In this document: piece after piece, positions 20,393-31,744 of the stretch
How positions within the stretch are numbered: position 1 is the stretch's first letter
Layout: every line of letters starts with the position of its first letter
Assembly: GCF_001653235.2 (NCBI RefSeq)
Contig: NC_035794.1
Span: 3,472,001-3,536,000 of the forward strand
Origin: Pochonia chlamydosporia 170
Taxonomy: Eukaryota > Ascomycota > Sordariomycetes > Hypocreales > Clavicipitaceae
DNA: 64,000 bases
Reading direction: 5' to 3'
Position numbers and translations under genes: made by a program
The notes under the pieces: model-generated
What the model was told of the DNA's origin: nothing
The model's input: the letters and a program-made list of their open reading frames with translations, nothing else
Databases searched by the model: none

Positions 20393-21760
20393 TCACGGAT
20401 CAGGGAAACGAGCAGCATACTCCTCTTCATACGCTCTTAGTTGCTCCATCTTTCTCTCAATCAAAGGATCAAGTCCCTTCATCGTCGCCTCGTCAACGTG
20501 GCTGGAATTGTTTGGGAAACACTTGTTATGTAAAACATGCCAGTATACCTCGTCCATATCTAGGCACGTTCTGGCAGCGTAGTCAAACCAGAAACGCCCT
20601 GATGCCCACGACTCGCGCATGCGGGTTGATAGCGACGTAGTCATATTCTTATCCCCATTCTTCATCGATTTTTGTTCCACTTTCTCCAAAGCTCTCAGGA
20701 ACTGTTCCATCCTCGGGACGTAGCGCGCTATAAATTCGTCCAGGTTATCACGATCGATCCAGACGTCAGGGCCGCGCAACAGCAGCCACCAAGGCGGATT
20801 GTAGACGAACTGAGCTGGCATGCTGTTTGTGAACTCAAAATCAAGGATAGCGGTGATCCGAATGGTGCTCGGATCGATAAGAATATTAGAGGGTCGCATG
20901 TCGTCGCAAAATAATCTGAATGTGCCTGCGTCGTCGATGGTATACCTCGGTATTAGTTGCTTGAATAGATGACGGGCGGTGAACCGTCTGATAACATTGG
21001 CTTCGTCCTTGGCAATGTTCCGCTGGGTTTCAAGGTGAAGGAGACGCTGGCGCGCGATTGATTCAAAGAAATCAGAGGCGGTGTTGAACGATGCGGTGGG
21101 AAGCTGGTCTGCTGGATATCCTGTGCCCGTAACCAACTCATTCATGTCATACGTCAAGGGCCTGCGAGTGACAGTCCAATCCCCGAGAGCATCCTTGGAA
21201 ATGGCGCCAATAAGAGGAAACTCCATTTGGGATATCTGGTGAATGTAGTCCGCGAGTTGCTCATATATAATGTCAAGAGTGGTGTTGTCAACTGCAGGAT
21301 CTAGGACGATTTCGGCATCCTCGTCCTCGGTAGGCTGTTTGAGCAGTGTCGACAATTTGATCCCTTCAATAAAGTCCATTATGATGAAAGGACCTAAATT
21401 TGCGGGACTCTCCTCGGCTGAACCCCAGCAGCGTATGCAAGGTAAGGGAATGGTTGTATGTTGCCGAAGATACTCAATGATCCGCACCTCGTTTTCAAGC
21501 TTTTCAGTCCTCCAAACGGAGTATGTATGACCGGGCTTCGGAAAGCGAATGAGAGCACTCGGTCGGTGATCGCCGAATCCAATGTGAAAGCTGAGGTTGA
21601 ATGATCCCTTCAAGAAGCCAAGATATTCGCCGGCTCCTTTGCCGTGCAACTTCGTGTCAACAAAAGACACGACCTCCTCCTTTGCGTCTAGTAGTTTCCG
21701 TATCCAGGCCCTGCACTCATCATCGGCATTGGCCTGTAAAATATTATCGTAACTCGTCAT
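20393..21760 (-). CDS. Aminoglycoside-phosphotransferase-fold (APH family) protein
   Basis: A single exon of 455 residues. The kinase-like APH fold is recognisable by the N-lobe region GEYLGFLKGSFNLSFHIGFG with IRFPKPGH, the hinge-like GPFIIMDFIEGIKLSTLL, the catalytic loop LFCDDMRPSNILID and the metal-binding AILDFEFTN (Asp-Phe pair). In the catalytic loop the usual H-x-D reads C-D-D, so the loop His is replaced while the presumed catalytic Asp and the Asn remain. Fungal members are numerous and mostly uncharacterised; small-molecule or protein phosphorylation is possible, and antibiotic resistance should not be assumed. The end is EEYAARFPDP. Confidence 0.9.
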   Translation of the reverse strand: MTSYDNILQANADDECRAWIRKLLDAKEEVVSFVDTKLHGKGAGEYLGFLKGSFNLSFHIGFGDHRPSALIRFPKPGHTYSVWRTEKLENEVRIIEYLRQHTTIPLPCIRCWGSAEESPANLGPFIIMDFIEGIKLSTLLKQPTEDEDAEIVLDPAVDNTTLDIIYEQLADYIHQISQMEFPLIGAISKDALGDWTVTRRPLTYDMNELVTGTGYPADQLPTASFNTASDFFESIARQRLLHLETQRNIAKDEANVIRRFTARHLFKQLIPRYTIDDAGTFRLFCDDMRPSNILIDPSTIRITAILDFEFTNSMPAQFVYNPPWWLLLRGPDVWIDRDNLDEFIARYVPRMEQFLRALEKVEQKSMKNGDKNMTTSLSTRMRESWASGRFWFDYAARTCLDMDEVYWHVLHNKCFPNNSSHVDEATMKGLDPLIERKMEQLRAYEEEYAARFPDP

Positions 21761-22454
21761 CCCGACTGATAGGGTTTACTGGGGTGGTGCGAGTTGGACA
21801 CACAGGGTTAGGAAGGCAAGATCAATGACAGAGCCGGCAGACGGATGGACTGTGGAGGGTCACAGTCTGGGAGCGGTGAGCAGCCCCTACATGAGCTATC
21901 AATATGTATCAGCCCAGGGTTGAGTCCAACGGGACATATAACCGCATGTGGTTGCAGCACGAGGGTGCAAATGTCAATTTTCGCCACTCTAGAGTCACCA
22001 CAAGATATACGCAATAGAAATCGCGTAAAACCACAATCTGACCTGATAATGTGTTTGATAAACTTTATCTATAATGATAGACTACAAGATGGCATGGCTG
22101 TTATGATTGAAGTGTTTCCGATCCGTCACCTAACGCAGCCGTAATCCGTGATTGGAAATTCAAATAAGGCTGAAACGGAATTATTTTGCGCTTAATTGCG
22201 GGCCAAGTGGTATGAGTCCTAGTAAGGCGCGGCCTTTCAAACATTTCAAGTAGTTCCGGCAGAACGAGGAGTTCATTCGTTTGTCACCGTGACAGTGCCA
22301 CGGAATCAATTGGATGTAACACAACACGTTCCCGGGTAGAAGGAAGCCTAGAGAAAGTCTGTTCACTTTTCAAAATTGCATTGTGGGAATATTTATTTCC
22401 CAGGAAAAACGGCCACAAAATGCACGGAGACAACGCCTGCCTGTTTTGATACAT
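21761..22454. other. Intergenic, no gene seen
   Basis: Promoter side of the APH-family gene and 3' flank of the large repeat protein. Short frames only. Confidence 0.6.
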
Positions 22455-25400
22455 TTAACTCTGGCCGGTTTCTACAGGTTCAACTCGTCGAATCTTTTCT
22501 TTTAATGCTCCAGATGCGCCTTTCCCTCCCATTTTCTTTGCTCTCAGTAATAAAAACAATTCCAAGCCAGTAATGAACTGACCCAGAACAAAGACAGCCC
22601 CCAGCCCCAGACCAAGCGAGATGGCCATCTCAAACGACACCACCACTCGTGTCAGACACAGCGTCACACTGCTGAGGTCTGCGAACCCTGCAATGGCGGT
22701 AGGCAGCAACATCACCAGCAAAAGCTGATTGACGGCCTGAGACACCTTTGTCAGCTTGCTCATCTGGTCTGTTGCCGTGTTGGCATCCGCAGACGTGGGT
22801 ACCGCCGTTTTCGAATATAGGAAGAGCACCACAGCGACGATAGCAACAATGAGAGTGAATAGACTCAAAATCTTGCAAAAAGTATTAGTCATATGTTGTG
22901 GGACAGACCAAGTGAGCAACTTACACCGTGGGCAGTTCGAAAATGCCCGGTACTAGAGCCTGCTAGAATACCAAAAATTAGGATGAAAAGCATGGATGGA
23001 ACTACCCCGAAGATGACCATCATCCTGCACGCTTTCGGGATCCATGCTGGCAGCATGTCTGGGACACGGAGACGAGCGAAGATGTTTCGAAGGCTGGTGA
23101 GAGCCAAGACAAGGGGCATGAGGACGAAAAATCCCATAATAGCGGCAATCACTGTGCAGAAGTTATTAGACATGAACGTACTCACCAAGAGATACACAAG
23201 ATTGAGTGCTTACCGTGTAGAGTTACAAAAGCAAAGTATCTGCTGAAAGGAGAGCCATTGATACTCAATGTCTGAATTGGGTTCCCACCAGAACCCAAAG
23301 CATCGCCCAGTTGCTGACCATCAATGTCAAATGTATTGCCCTGTGAAACAATACGAACAGTTCCCTTCGGAATGAGTGCTTTCAGAATGCCTTGAACATT
23401 ACTGTTTGAGTCACCACCACCTAGAGATATTGTCCCGCTCCTCTGGAGGCCATTGGCGACGAGTAATGCTCCTGCAACGCCGTCGCATGTGAGTACATCA
23501 ACACCCTTTTGTGCCACAACAGACAGAGTGTTCGCACTCAGTAAGTTGGATAGATTCAAACCCGATGGAGAGCCTCCTGGAGTGTCGTCCCGACTGATCA
23601 AGGCGAGGGCCTTTGTTGGATCCTCTACATGTCTCCTGGTCTTGTTAGAGTTTCCCGTCAGCAATCCACCCAGATTGATGCCTTGTGCGAGGAGTTTCTG
23701 CAAGGTCACAACACCAGAACTACCCAATCCTTGACCGAAGCCCACAGCTGCTCCACCAGTGGAATCATTGAAGTCAATCTTGGTATCGGGAATGGACACC
23801 GTCGGCGCTTTGGAAGTGCCATTGATGATAGCGTTGATACCACCAATAGCTTGCACGCCGTCTCCAGCGCCCGTGATGAGTCCTCGTGTAAAACCATTAG
23901 CGACTCGGGGAATGTCAATCTTGGATGCGAGGCCTGCTAATCCTCCGGTACCGTTCGTTGCGCCGCTCAAAGCCGTGGTGATGGTACCATTCGCGAGGAA
24001 TCGTGAAGAAAGGCCTTCTGCAAAATTCTCTGTTATGCCGCCAATGTCGAGGTCGCCGCCCGGCGTTGACTGGAGTGGCTTGGGAGAACTCTCAGGTTGC
24101 AGACCAAGGCCGACGGCCACTCCTTTACCAAGACCCTTACCCAAACCTGAGGCTGCGGGAGCACCAAACTTGGATAACACTCCATTTATGCCGCCACTGA
24201 GAACACCGTTTGCACCGCCGCTGAATCTTGAGACTAAATCTGTGGTGTTGAGGCTACCCGCTATCGCATCACTGAGACCAAAAGCAAAGCTTCCCGCAAT
24301 CTTTGGTATATCATTGGCATTCGCTGGAGGAGGTGGACTAAGTTCTTTGTTTGTTAGACGTAGCCCCTTTGCAGTCCCAAGACCCAGGCCAGCCCCAGTG
24401 TTGAGGGCAGCAGCACCAAGATCAAATGTAGGTAGCATGGAACCGAAATTCTTTGCCTGAGATGTGAGATTTATCTTGTCAGTGAGAGAGTTGCTCAGTC
24501 CAAAGGCAAACGTCTCGGCCAGACCCGGAATGTCGGACTGTGACTTGGGTACAGGGGGCGTGAAGTTCTTATTGCTCGCCAATCCCAAGCCCAAGGAAGT
24601 GCCGCTACCCAGACCACGGCCGGCGCCGAGTACAGTACCACCGAGGTCAAAGTTCGCCGGGAGGACATTCCCTAAACCAACATTGCTAGTGTTCACCGAT
24701 TCCGTGAGACTCTTACTAAGCCCAAATGCAAGGGTGCCGGCAATCTTGGGTATGTCCGAGGGCGAGGATGGTATCGGCATGGAGAAGCCAGTCGTATCAT
24801 TTTGTGTTAATTTGAGTCCGAGAGCAGCTCCTCTTCCTAAGCCAGTTCCAACATCCAGCGCTGCCGTTCTGAAGTCGATAGGAGGCAGCATCGAGCCTAG
24901 ACTTTTTGCGCTAACGTTAATATTATCCGTAAGAGAGTTGCTGAGGCCAAAGGCAAATGTTCCTGCAATACCAGGAATATCTTGTGCTGACCTTGGCGGC
25001 GGCGGAGTCAGATCCTTTGTCGTAAGCTTCAACCCACGAGCAGCACCACTACCGAGTCCAGTTCCAACACTGAGTGCTGCGCTGCCAATATCAATATTAC
25101 TTGGGAGACCACCGGCGAGACTGCTGACGTTGACAGAGTCCGTAAAACTCCGACTGAGACCAAATGCCAGTGTACCTGCTACCTTGGGAATATCCAATTG
25201 AGATCCTGGAGGCGGAGGTACAAATGTGTTCTTGTTCGTGAGCTTCAAGCCAAGCGCCGCACCATTACCTATGCCATTCCCAACATCTAATGCTGTTGCT
25301 CCAAAGTCTATAGGTGGCAACATTGAGGTCAGGCTCTTCGCATTGACGTTAATGTTGTCCGTAAAGGAGTTGCTCAGCCCAAATGCCAACGTGCCAGCAA

Positions 25401-26865
25401 TTCCAGGTATGTCAGAGACAGATTTGGGAGGAGGAGGAGTGAGATTCTTGTTCTGCGTGACGAGTTTCAACCCGGTCGCCGCACCACTGCCAAGTCCAGT
25501 TCCCACGTTAAGAACCGTGCCGCCAATATCGACGTTGGCAGGAATGAAGCTATTCAGATTGCTGGTATCTATGGATCCGGTGAGTCCTTGGCTTACCCCG
25601 AATGCAAGTGTACCCGCGATCTTGGGGATATCTGTTTGGGATGCAGGCGGCGGCGGCGCAATGCCCGTATTGTTCGTGAGTTTCAGTCCAAGAGCAGCTC
25701 CTTTTCCAATTCCAGTTCCAACATCAGCCACAGTTGCTCCGATATCAATCGGTGGGAGGAATGATGCTAAGCCCTTCGTCCCATTCAAGTTCGAGGTGAA
25801 CGCTTGAGTGGCCCCAAAGCCAAAGCTCCCAACGGCATCCTCGAGCTTCGTTCCATTTAACGGTGGCGCAAGGTTCTTCTGCGTCAGACCTAGACCCATG
25901 GCACCTCCGTTGCCAATTCCTGATCCCAGTGAAAGTCCAAGGGCACCGAGGGGCGGAAACTTCAATGAGTTGCTGCCCATTAATGCCTTCACGGCTGTTG
26001 CTGTAAGCCCCATGGCGGCATTCTGGATGATTGGGTTGAGTCCCGTATTCTTCATGCCGTTTTCCTGGGCAACTTGCTGACCTGTAGTTTTTGTCTTGGA
26101 TGCAGGTGCCAGCGATAGACCCTGAGCTGCTCCCTCACCAGCGCCAACACCGCCAAAGAAACCTGCACCGGCGAGGCCAGAGCCTGTCTTTTGGAGAAGA
26201 TTTCCAACCACGTTGCTCGCAACATTGGAGATGAGTCCACCTATAGGGCCGCCAGCCTTACCATCTCCAGCTCCTCCTTTCTGTCCACCACCCAGGAAGT
26301 TTCCCAACAGACCGCTGAGCCCTCCCCCACCAATCGCTTCGGCGTTGCTCTCTCCGGCCGAGGTCTCGTTTGCTGCAGCATTTTCGGAGTTGGGTTCGTT
26401 TTTGCCCTTTTTGCTTCCCAACAGTCCGGAAAATAGTCCACCAAGTAGCCCGGCCCGTTTGTCATGCCTGTTGTTATTGAGGGAGGACCTTAGATCTAAT
26501 CGATACGCCTCCTCCGTCTGAGCATTGACAACTTGAACATGAGTGTCGAGGTCATCAGCTAGCATTGAAAGCTCAGAAACGCCGTACCGGTTCGCTGCCT
26601 CTCTAGATGTGTCGCTCAGCATGCTAACAAGTGCCATGTAGGTGTGTCGTAGTTGATTGTCGGCGGCAATGGCTGCCACTGTCTTTGATGATAAAATGTC
26701 ATATAAGCCAGGTGACTGTAGTGTAACTCTGCCATCCTCATCTTGACTAGGGCCGTCACCGTTCTGTGCCAAGACTGAATATATGACATTGAACAAAACC
26801 AGAACTGAAAGGAGTAGGCGGGCAATTCGACCTGTAGAGATTTCAGCCATCATGCTGGCTGGCAC
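22455..26865 (-). CDS. Large secreted/membrane protein with tandem glycine-rich repeats
   Basis: Three exons, 26865-23214, 23151-22925 and 22871-22455, with introns of 62 and 53 nt; 1431 residues. The start is MPASMMAEIS (a second ATG lies at 26853), followed by a signal peptide RIARLLLSVLVLFNVIYSVLA cut before QNGD. A KR site and a Gly-rich linker follow. Residues about 305-965 are tandem units of about 73 residues with the core GTLAFGLS.S.T....N..., PP-D-G-..-VGTGLG-GAA-GLKLT and a PPPP link (for example KNLTPPPPKSVSDIPGIAG). The C-terminal 230 residues hold four to five membrane spans (AAIMGFFVLMPLVLALTSL, MVIFGVVPSMLFILIFGILA, LFTLIVAIVAVVLFLY and others). A basic tail ends the protein. 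No enzyme domain is recognised; an extracellular repeat stalk or adhesin-like body anchored by a multi-span domain is an inference. A His in the first C-terminal span recalls cytochrome b561 proteins, but I do not assign that. Confidence 0.88.
23970..25955 (-). repeat. Coding tandem repeats, ~73-codon units in alternating A/B types
   Basis: About eight to nine units lie inside the first exon of the large gene. They alternate between type A (LPPID.GATA.DVG, closing with DIPKIAG) and type B (LPANVDIGGTVL or LPSNIDIGSAAL, closing with DIPGIAG). The order A-B-A-B-A-B-A-like implies growth by duplication of about 147-codon dimers. The outermost units are more diverged. Confidence 0.85.
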
Positions 26866-28233
26866 TACGCCGCGGAAATATATTACAATGTATTACAAAC
26901 ATAAAGCAAAAAGAATAAAAAAATGGGTGCCGAACGATGTCACGTCGACCCGCGACGAGCGAAAGAAGATCTAACACAATTTGGAGTGATCTTTTACCTG
27001 CCATGCATGACGTATTGTAGCTCGGCAGGCGTCATTATAAGTGAGGGCACGGCACCAGATCAGACTTCCCATCCAGCCGTACCTTGTAGATCGTTTCACT
27101 TTCACATATACCATTTCACATGTTTCCAGAAAACACCTAGGTTAATTTCTGGGGTCCAGCAATGCTCAATGTGGAGAGGCGTCCGGTGTCATGAGTCTCA
27201 TATACATACGAAAGTGGATCGGCGTTTGGGATTCGTTTCTGCCATAAACCTGGCAAGTTTTGTGCACTCACTGCAAGAAGATAAACTTGCGATCGCGCCA
27301 TTGGTACCAATCTGTCGTGTACGAAAACCCATGATTGTTTCTGCGGCTCAACGAAGCGGCCGGCGAGGATCAAGCCGATCAACATCTGCAAGGCGTTGAG
27401 GCTATTTGTGAGGGAGCCAGATCGGTTGCCCTATTCTGAGTTTCAGATGTACACGTAGATGCTGGGGAGCCCTGAAAATCAGGTTTCAAGTCCCGTGGCT
27501 GATTCTATTTTCATTATGCTCACCACTTTGCACGTTTGAGGTTGACTAGCACTCCGGACACGAGGCCCAATCAGGACAATCTAAACGTAGTGTCGGTTTT
27601 TGGATCTACGGCCACAACACTACATGACATCGTATACCAGGGAGCCTAGCACTTAGCAGTTCCGTGTTTTACTCATCGTCTCTGACAATTGGTGTCCTAC
27701 TTAATATTTTAAAGTTGTTATATAAGAACTGGCCATTCTCACAATTTGCCGGTATCAAGCTATCCGAACGAGGTGGAGTAATTGGTGAGGTGGTTGAAAC
27801 GTCGCAATGACTTCCTCTTTGCGTCGAGACCAATTATTTAAGTTATAGAGACCAACTTGATGACTTGTTTACGGCTACTGAGTTGCGGAATACTCTACGA
27901 CTTTAGCAGTTTCTGAAGGCACATATGAGAACAATTGCCTTCCCGCCTGGTTCGAGCTTGGGAAGATGTCCTCATCAACCGGGGAAATTCAACATTGATT
28001 AGGCAGTGATATGTGATGTGACTGTGAGCTGGCCAGAGTGTGCGGCAAATTGTCTAGACTTGAGGAAACAGGGCGGGGTTCGGGTTGTTCCCGGTCGCTG
28101 TTTACAGCATTAAAGATTTTCACCAAGGGCATGTTGAAACAACATTCTGAATAAGAGGTCTATTTCGGTAGTAATTGCGAGCCCCGAAAACGTAAAACCA
28201 GGTCTCAGACATCCTGGATCGCACATGGTGCAA
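26866..28233. other. Intergenic, no gene supported
   Basis: Frames of up to 158 codons (26923-27399 plus) look like noise with no domains. The stretch separates the promoter of the repeat-protein gene from the 3' end of the F-box gene. A tRNA-like GGTTTCAAGTCCC at about 27480 was considered and rejected. Confidence 0.55.
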
Positions 28234-31200
28234 TCACCGAGTCTTCATAGCCTGGACTGCTTCGACGATGGAGTCCTCCCGTGAGACAGATCTATGATCG
28301 GAGTTAAAGAACAACTTTATGCCACTTGCTCCGCTCTGCTCTGCCTCCCCAAACATGATTTCTCCAGATGGTTCACCAAGATCCTCGGTCTCTTTAGTCC
28401 AAATCGGCAGCTGCCCTTCACTTGTTGTGAACTGCAATGCCACAAGTCGCTTATCATGATTGATCCAAATCCGCAAACTTCGTAGCCTCGATCCATTGAG
28501 TTTCTCTACATGGTGTTGGAAGTGCGGACTGCTCGCCATTTCGTTCTTGACCCGGTCGTCCTTGCCTCCTAATTCGCACCAACACCACATATAATTATTA
28601 CCTTCGTGATTGTCCTCCGGTAGTGGAGGGAAGACGTCTGGTCCAGCGGACACTTCTTGGCCATCATCAGCATATGTGAATCTTACGCCACACAAGGGCA
28701 ACTTTCTGACTGTCGTGCTATGACAAAGTGTGTATCCGATTTCTGCCACTGGCCGAGTACAGTCTAGAAAGCAGACTACGCTGGCTGGACCGGGAACAGG
28801 TGACATACTGATTAACCCTTCCTGGCTTTCTTCCCGACTACCCCAAATTGTGCCATACTCTTCTAAATTGGCCGCAGGGGCGCAAGGTTCCCACGGCAAA
28901 CCTGTTGAGTCTGTTGGACCAACGGGGGGGTTAGCCGCGGGCTGCCATTGCACATTCGGATCATACAAGCTCCCTATAGCAGCAAGCGTGGCAGTTGGAA
29001 GTTGTCTGGCCGACCACCAACAGTAAAACCCGGCAAGACCATGAGTTGTCGGAGAAAATGCCTCATTGCCACTTCGGTGTCCAACAACAAGTTGGCGTCC
29101 TCGATTAGTTACAAAGCCCACGATACCAGGGATATGCCCTGTGCATGTCGTCATGCGGACGATACGTTCACCGTTCCTGCCATCAATTTTGAGAGTTTTC
29201 AACGCATGGAGACGTGGCCCAATTGTCCGAGTTGGTCGAGTCCCATACGTGACCTGAAACCCGCCAAATTGTGTATCGGCCGAAAGAGATGTCATGTCTG
29301 CAAGCTCTTCTTCCGTAGTACCAAATATAAGAGCCTCCATTGGAGACAGATCAGCTTGCATATCATGATGCCAGTATCCAACACTGTAGTCCGTCGCCTT
29401 AAGAGGCGCAGGAATCAGCTCACCACGCCAAAGGTAGTTGGAGGCATGGAGATTGAAACCGTTGTTTGGGTCATTTGCAATTCGCGGTGAGCCACTGCTC
29501 ATGGTGTATGGCTGTTGCAAGATCGAGATTTTAGCGACCTGGCCGCTGGCAGCGGTTTCTGTTTTGATACCAACTGCAAAATGGTCCTTGGAGACATGAA
29601 TCAACCGCTTGTCTCCAGCTTGGTTACCAAACTGAACGGGCCTTTGATGATCGAAAACAAGTTCAATACCAATCAGCCTTCGGGTGATGGGACCTTTTTC
29701 GTCACGAAAATCCTCTCGTGTCGTAACCACAAAGCCTGTGAGCCAGTCGTCGTCAGGAAACGAGAAATGATTAGCTCCCCCATTGTCAGCGGTACTCGTC
29801 CCGTTACCAAGAACGATTTCCGTCAAGTCTCCTTCTTCTGACCATGACACAGCTAACTTGGGGCGAGCACTTGTCAATTCCCAAAAATCTTGGATTAAAG
29901 CCTGAGTCTTAGCTTTGGCTTGTTTGGCGTCCGGCAAGATCAGTCGTGAATTCTTGGTGGAGGTTGCATTTTGTAGCGCTGGAGGCACACTGAAAAAATT
30001 GTTCTTTTCCCTCTCCTTCTCCCGGTAAGGCTGAGTAATCTGGGGTAGTATGGTCTCCCATATTCTTCGGCGGTTGACTAGTCCCATGATTCTGCCTGGG
30101 ATTGACTTGGAGCTACTGGCCAGGAGTAGATCTTTGTATGCTTGAAACCAGTCTATGTCATCAATATTTTGACCTTGGTGAGCTGGTAGGTCATACAGCC
30201 ATGGCATATCCTGCTTTATGCGTAGCCTCCAAAACGAATTTCGCAGCTCAAGACCAGACACTGCGCTGGAGGCCAATCGGAGGCGGAAAACGTCTGATAT
30301 TTCAAGAAGATCAATTATCAATTGGTGGATTTGCTGAGGCAAGCGAGAGAATGTGTCATTTCTGCTGCCATCTTTAAAAATTCCGTCGTTTGTAGGCTCA
30401 GTTGATGCTTTTGGGAGGGCCATATAGTATTCCGCCAATTGGGGGACCTGATGAGGATTGAACATTATATACTCAAAACCTCTCTGGCAGACCCAGTATT
30501 GTTCCTGGAACTGCAAGACGGGCCCGTAGTCTATGTTCAGAGTGCCTTGGTACTCTTCCACATGGGCTACACTCTTGAAAGTGTCATATAGCAATTGCTT
30601 GTCCAACTCATTTGCTTGCAATGAATGACAGAGGAGGCGATAACAAGGCCGATGAAACGGGAATGCTATTGGGTTATCCTGCTGCCAACTGTACCTGTAA
30701 ACTCATCGCCTGTTAAGTCCTCTTGATTGGGTTTGCAGTTTCTTGTGGGCTGAACTTACACGTTTAAAAATCCGTCATAATCCGCAGGAAAGTTTTCATC
30801 GCCTCCGGCTTCGACGTCAAACATATTTAAATCGTTATGCTTTGCTAGGCCAGTAAAATACACTCTGATAATCAGTTAGCGTATCTAGAGGCCACAAAAA
30901 GCTGAGGTGAGGTTAGGGGTGCTCACTGCATTGGTCGCGGGCTATTGAGATTTTCGCAAACAAGTCGAACATCACGAAGCCAATCCATGACATCGTCATC
31001 AGGCCTAACAATTTTTGGATCATATTCGGCTTCCTCTTCTTCGGGACCCTCGTCTGCCTCGTCTGCATTTTCGTCGTGATCATCTCCCGTCGCCTCCGCC
31101 TCATCATGGACTTTGCTGCCACCAGACTTTTGAGAATTGTCGTCTGGCGTGTCTTCGCCATCAATCGCAATATCTTCCATGTTTTCATCCACCTCCCAGT

Positions 31201-31255
31201 ACGGTGGACTCAGCGGACCTCCACAAAGGCAGCAATACACATCTGCGCCACCCAT
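28234..31255 (-). CDS. F-box protein with a large C-terminal fungal domain
   Basis: Three exons, 31255-30927, 30864-30760 and 30694-28234, with introns of 62 and 65 nt; 964 residues. The start MGGADVYCCLCGGPLSPPYW has a CxxC pair. A very acidic stretch follows, then DVMDWLRDVRLVCENLNS; the joins give PRPMQVYFTGLAKHNDLNMF and DGFLNVYSWQQDNP. An F-box-like segment FSRLPQQIHQLIIDLLEISD lies near residues 259-295. The long C-terminal part (with GYWHHDMQADLSPMEALIFG and LPLCGVRFTYADDGQEVSAG) is a domain common in fungal F-box proteins of unknown role. F-box proteins recruit substrates to SCF ubiquitin ligases through Skp1. It is divergent from a second F-box gene at 31745, with 489 bp between. Confidence 0.88.
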
Positions 31256-31744
31256 GTTTGTTCTTAGGTGGCTGGAAAGTTGCTATGGAAGCAAGCTTTT
31301 GAGCATGAATGGCTAGGCCAGAAGCTGGAGAGGAGCTTACTTTGTGGTATATATAGCAATTTCAGTAACAGAGTCCGGCTCCTTCATTTTCGGGGAGTGG
31401 CCGACGACTTCACCGGCGTGAAACATCCCACTGGGGTTCTGTGCCACCAAAGCCTGAGGAAGTTGTGGATATGGAGTCTGGTGATTTGTGATATCATTGA
31501 TCATTTTGAAGCGGGGTCTCAGCCGGTGCCTGGGCTAGTGCTGACCTTTTCCACTTTCCTTTGACAAGCTTTCATATTGCCAAAGACATTGAGGGTTAGT
31601 AGGTGCGGAACAAATTCACTGCTTGGCAGCCTATGGGCAGTGGCTCCAGGTAAGTTCTTGTCAAGTCCATATCCCGTCTTGGCTACATGAAGCTGGACTC
31701 TGCTCAGATCGCGGGTCTCAGAATGTGGTATCGAATGGCCAAAT
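31256..31744. other. Shared promoter region between two divergent F-box genes
   Basis: 489 bp between divergent starts. Nothing specific is identified. Confidence 0.5.

Noticed and set aside
23759..26080. Long plus-strand frames (up to 245 codons) opposite the repeat protein
   Set aside because: Antisense shadows of the codon-biased tandem repeats; Pro/Ala-rich translations mirror the Gly-rich sense strand.
26923..27399. 158-codon plus-strand frame
   Set aside because: No domain or coherent hydrophobicity; it lies in the promoter zone of the repeat-protein gene.
27455..27500. tRNA-like 3' half (GGTTTCAAGTCCC)
   Set aside because: No A box, anticodon stem or matching acceptor stem upstream.
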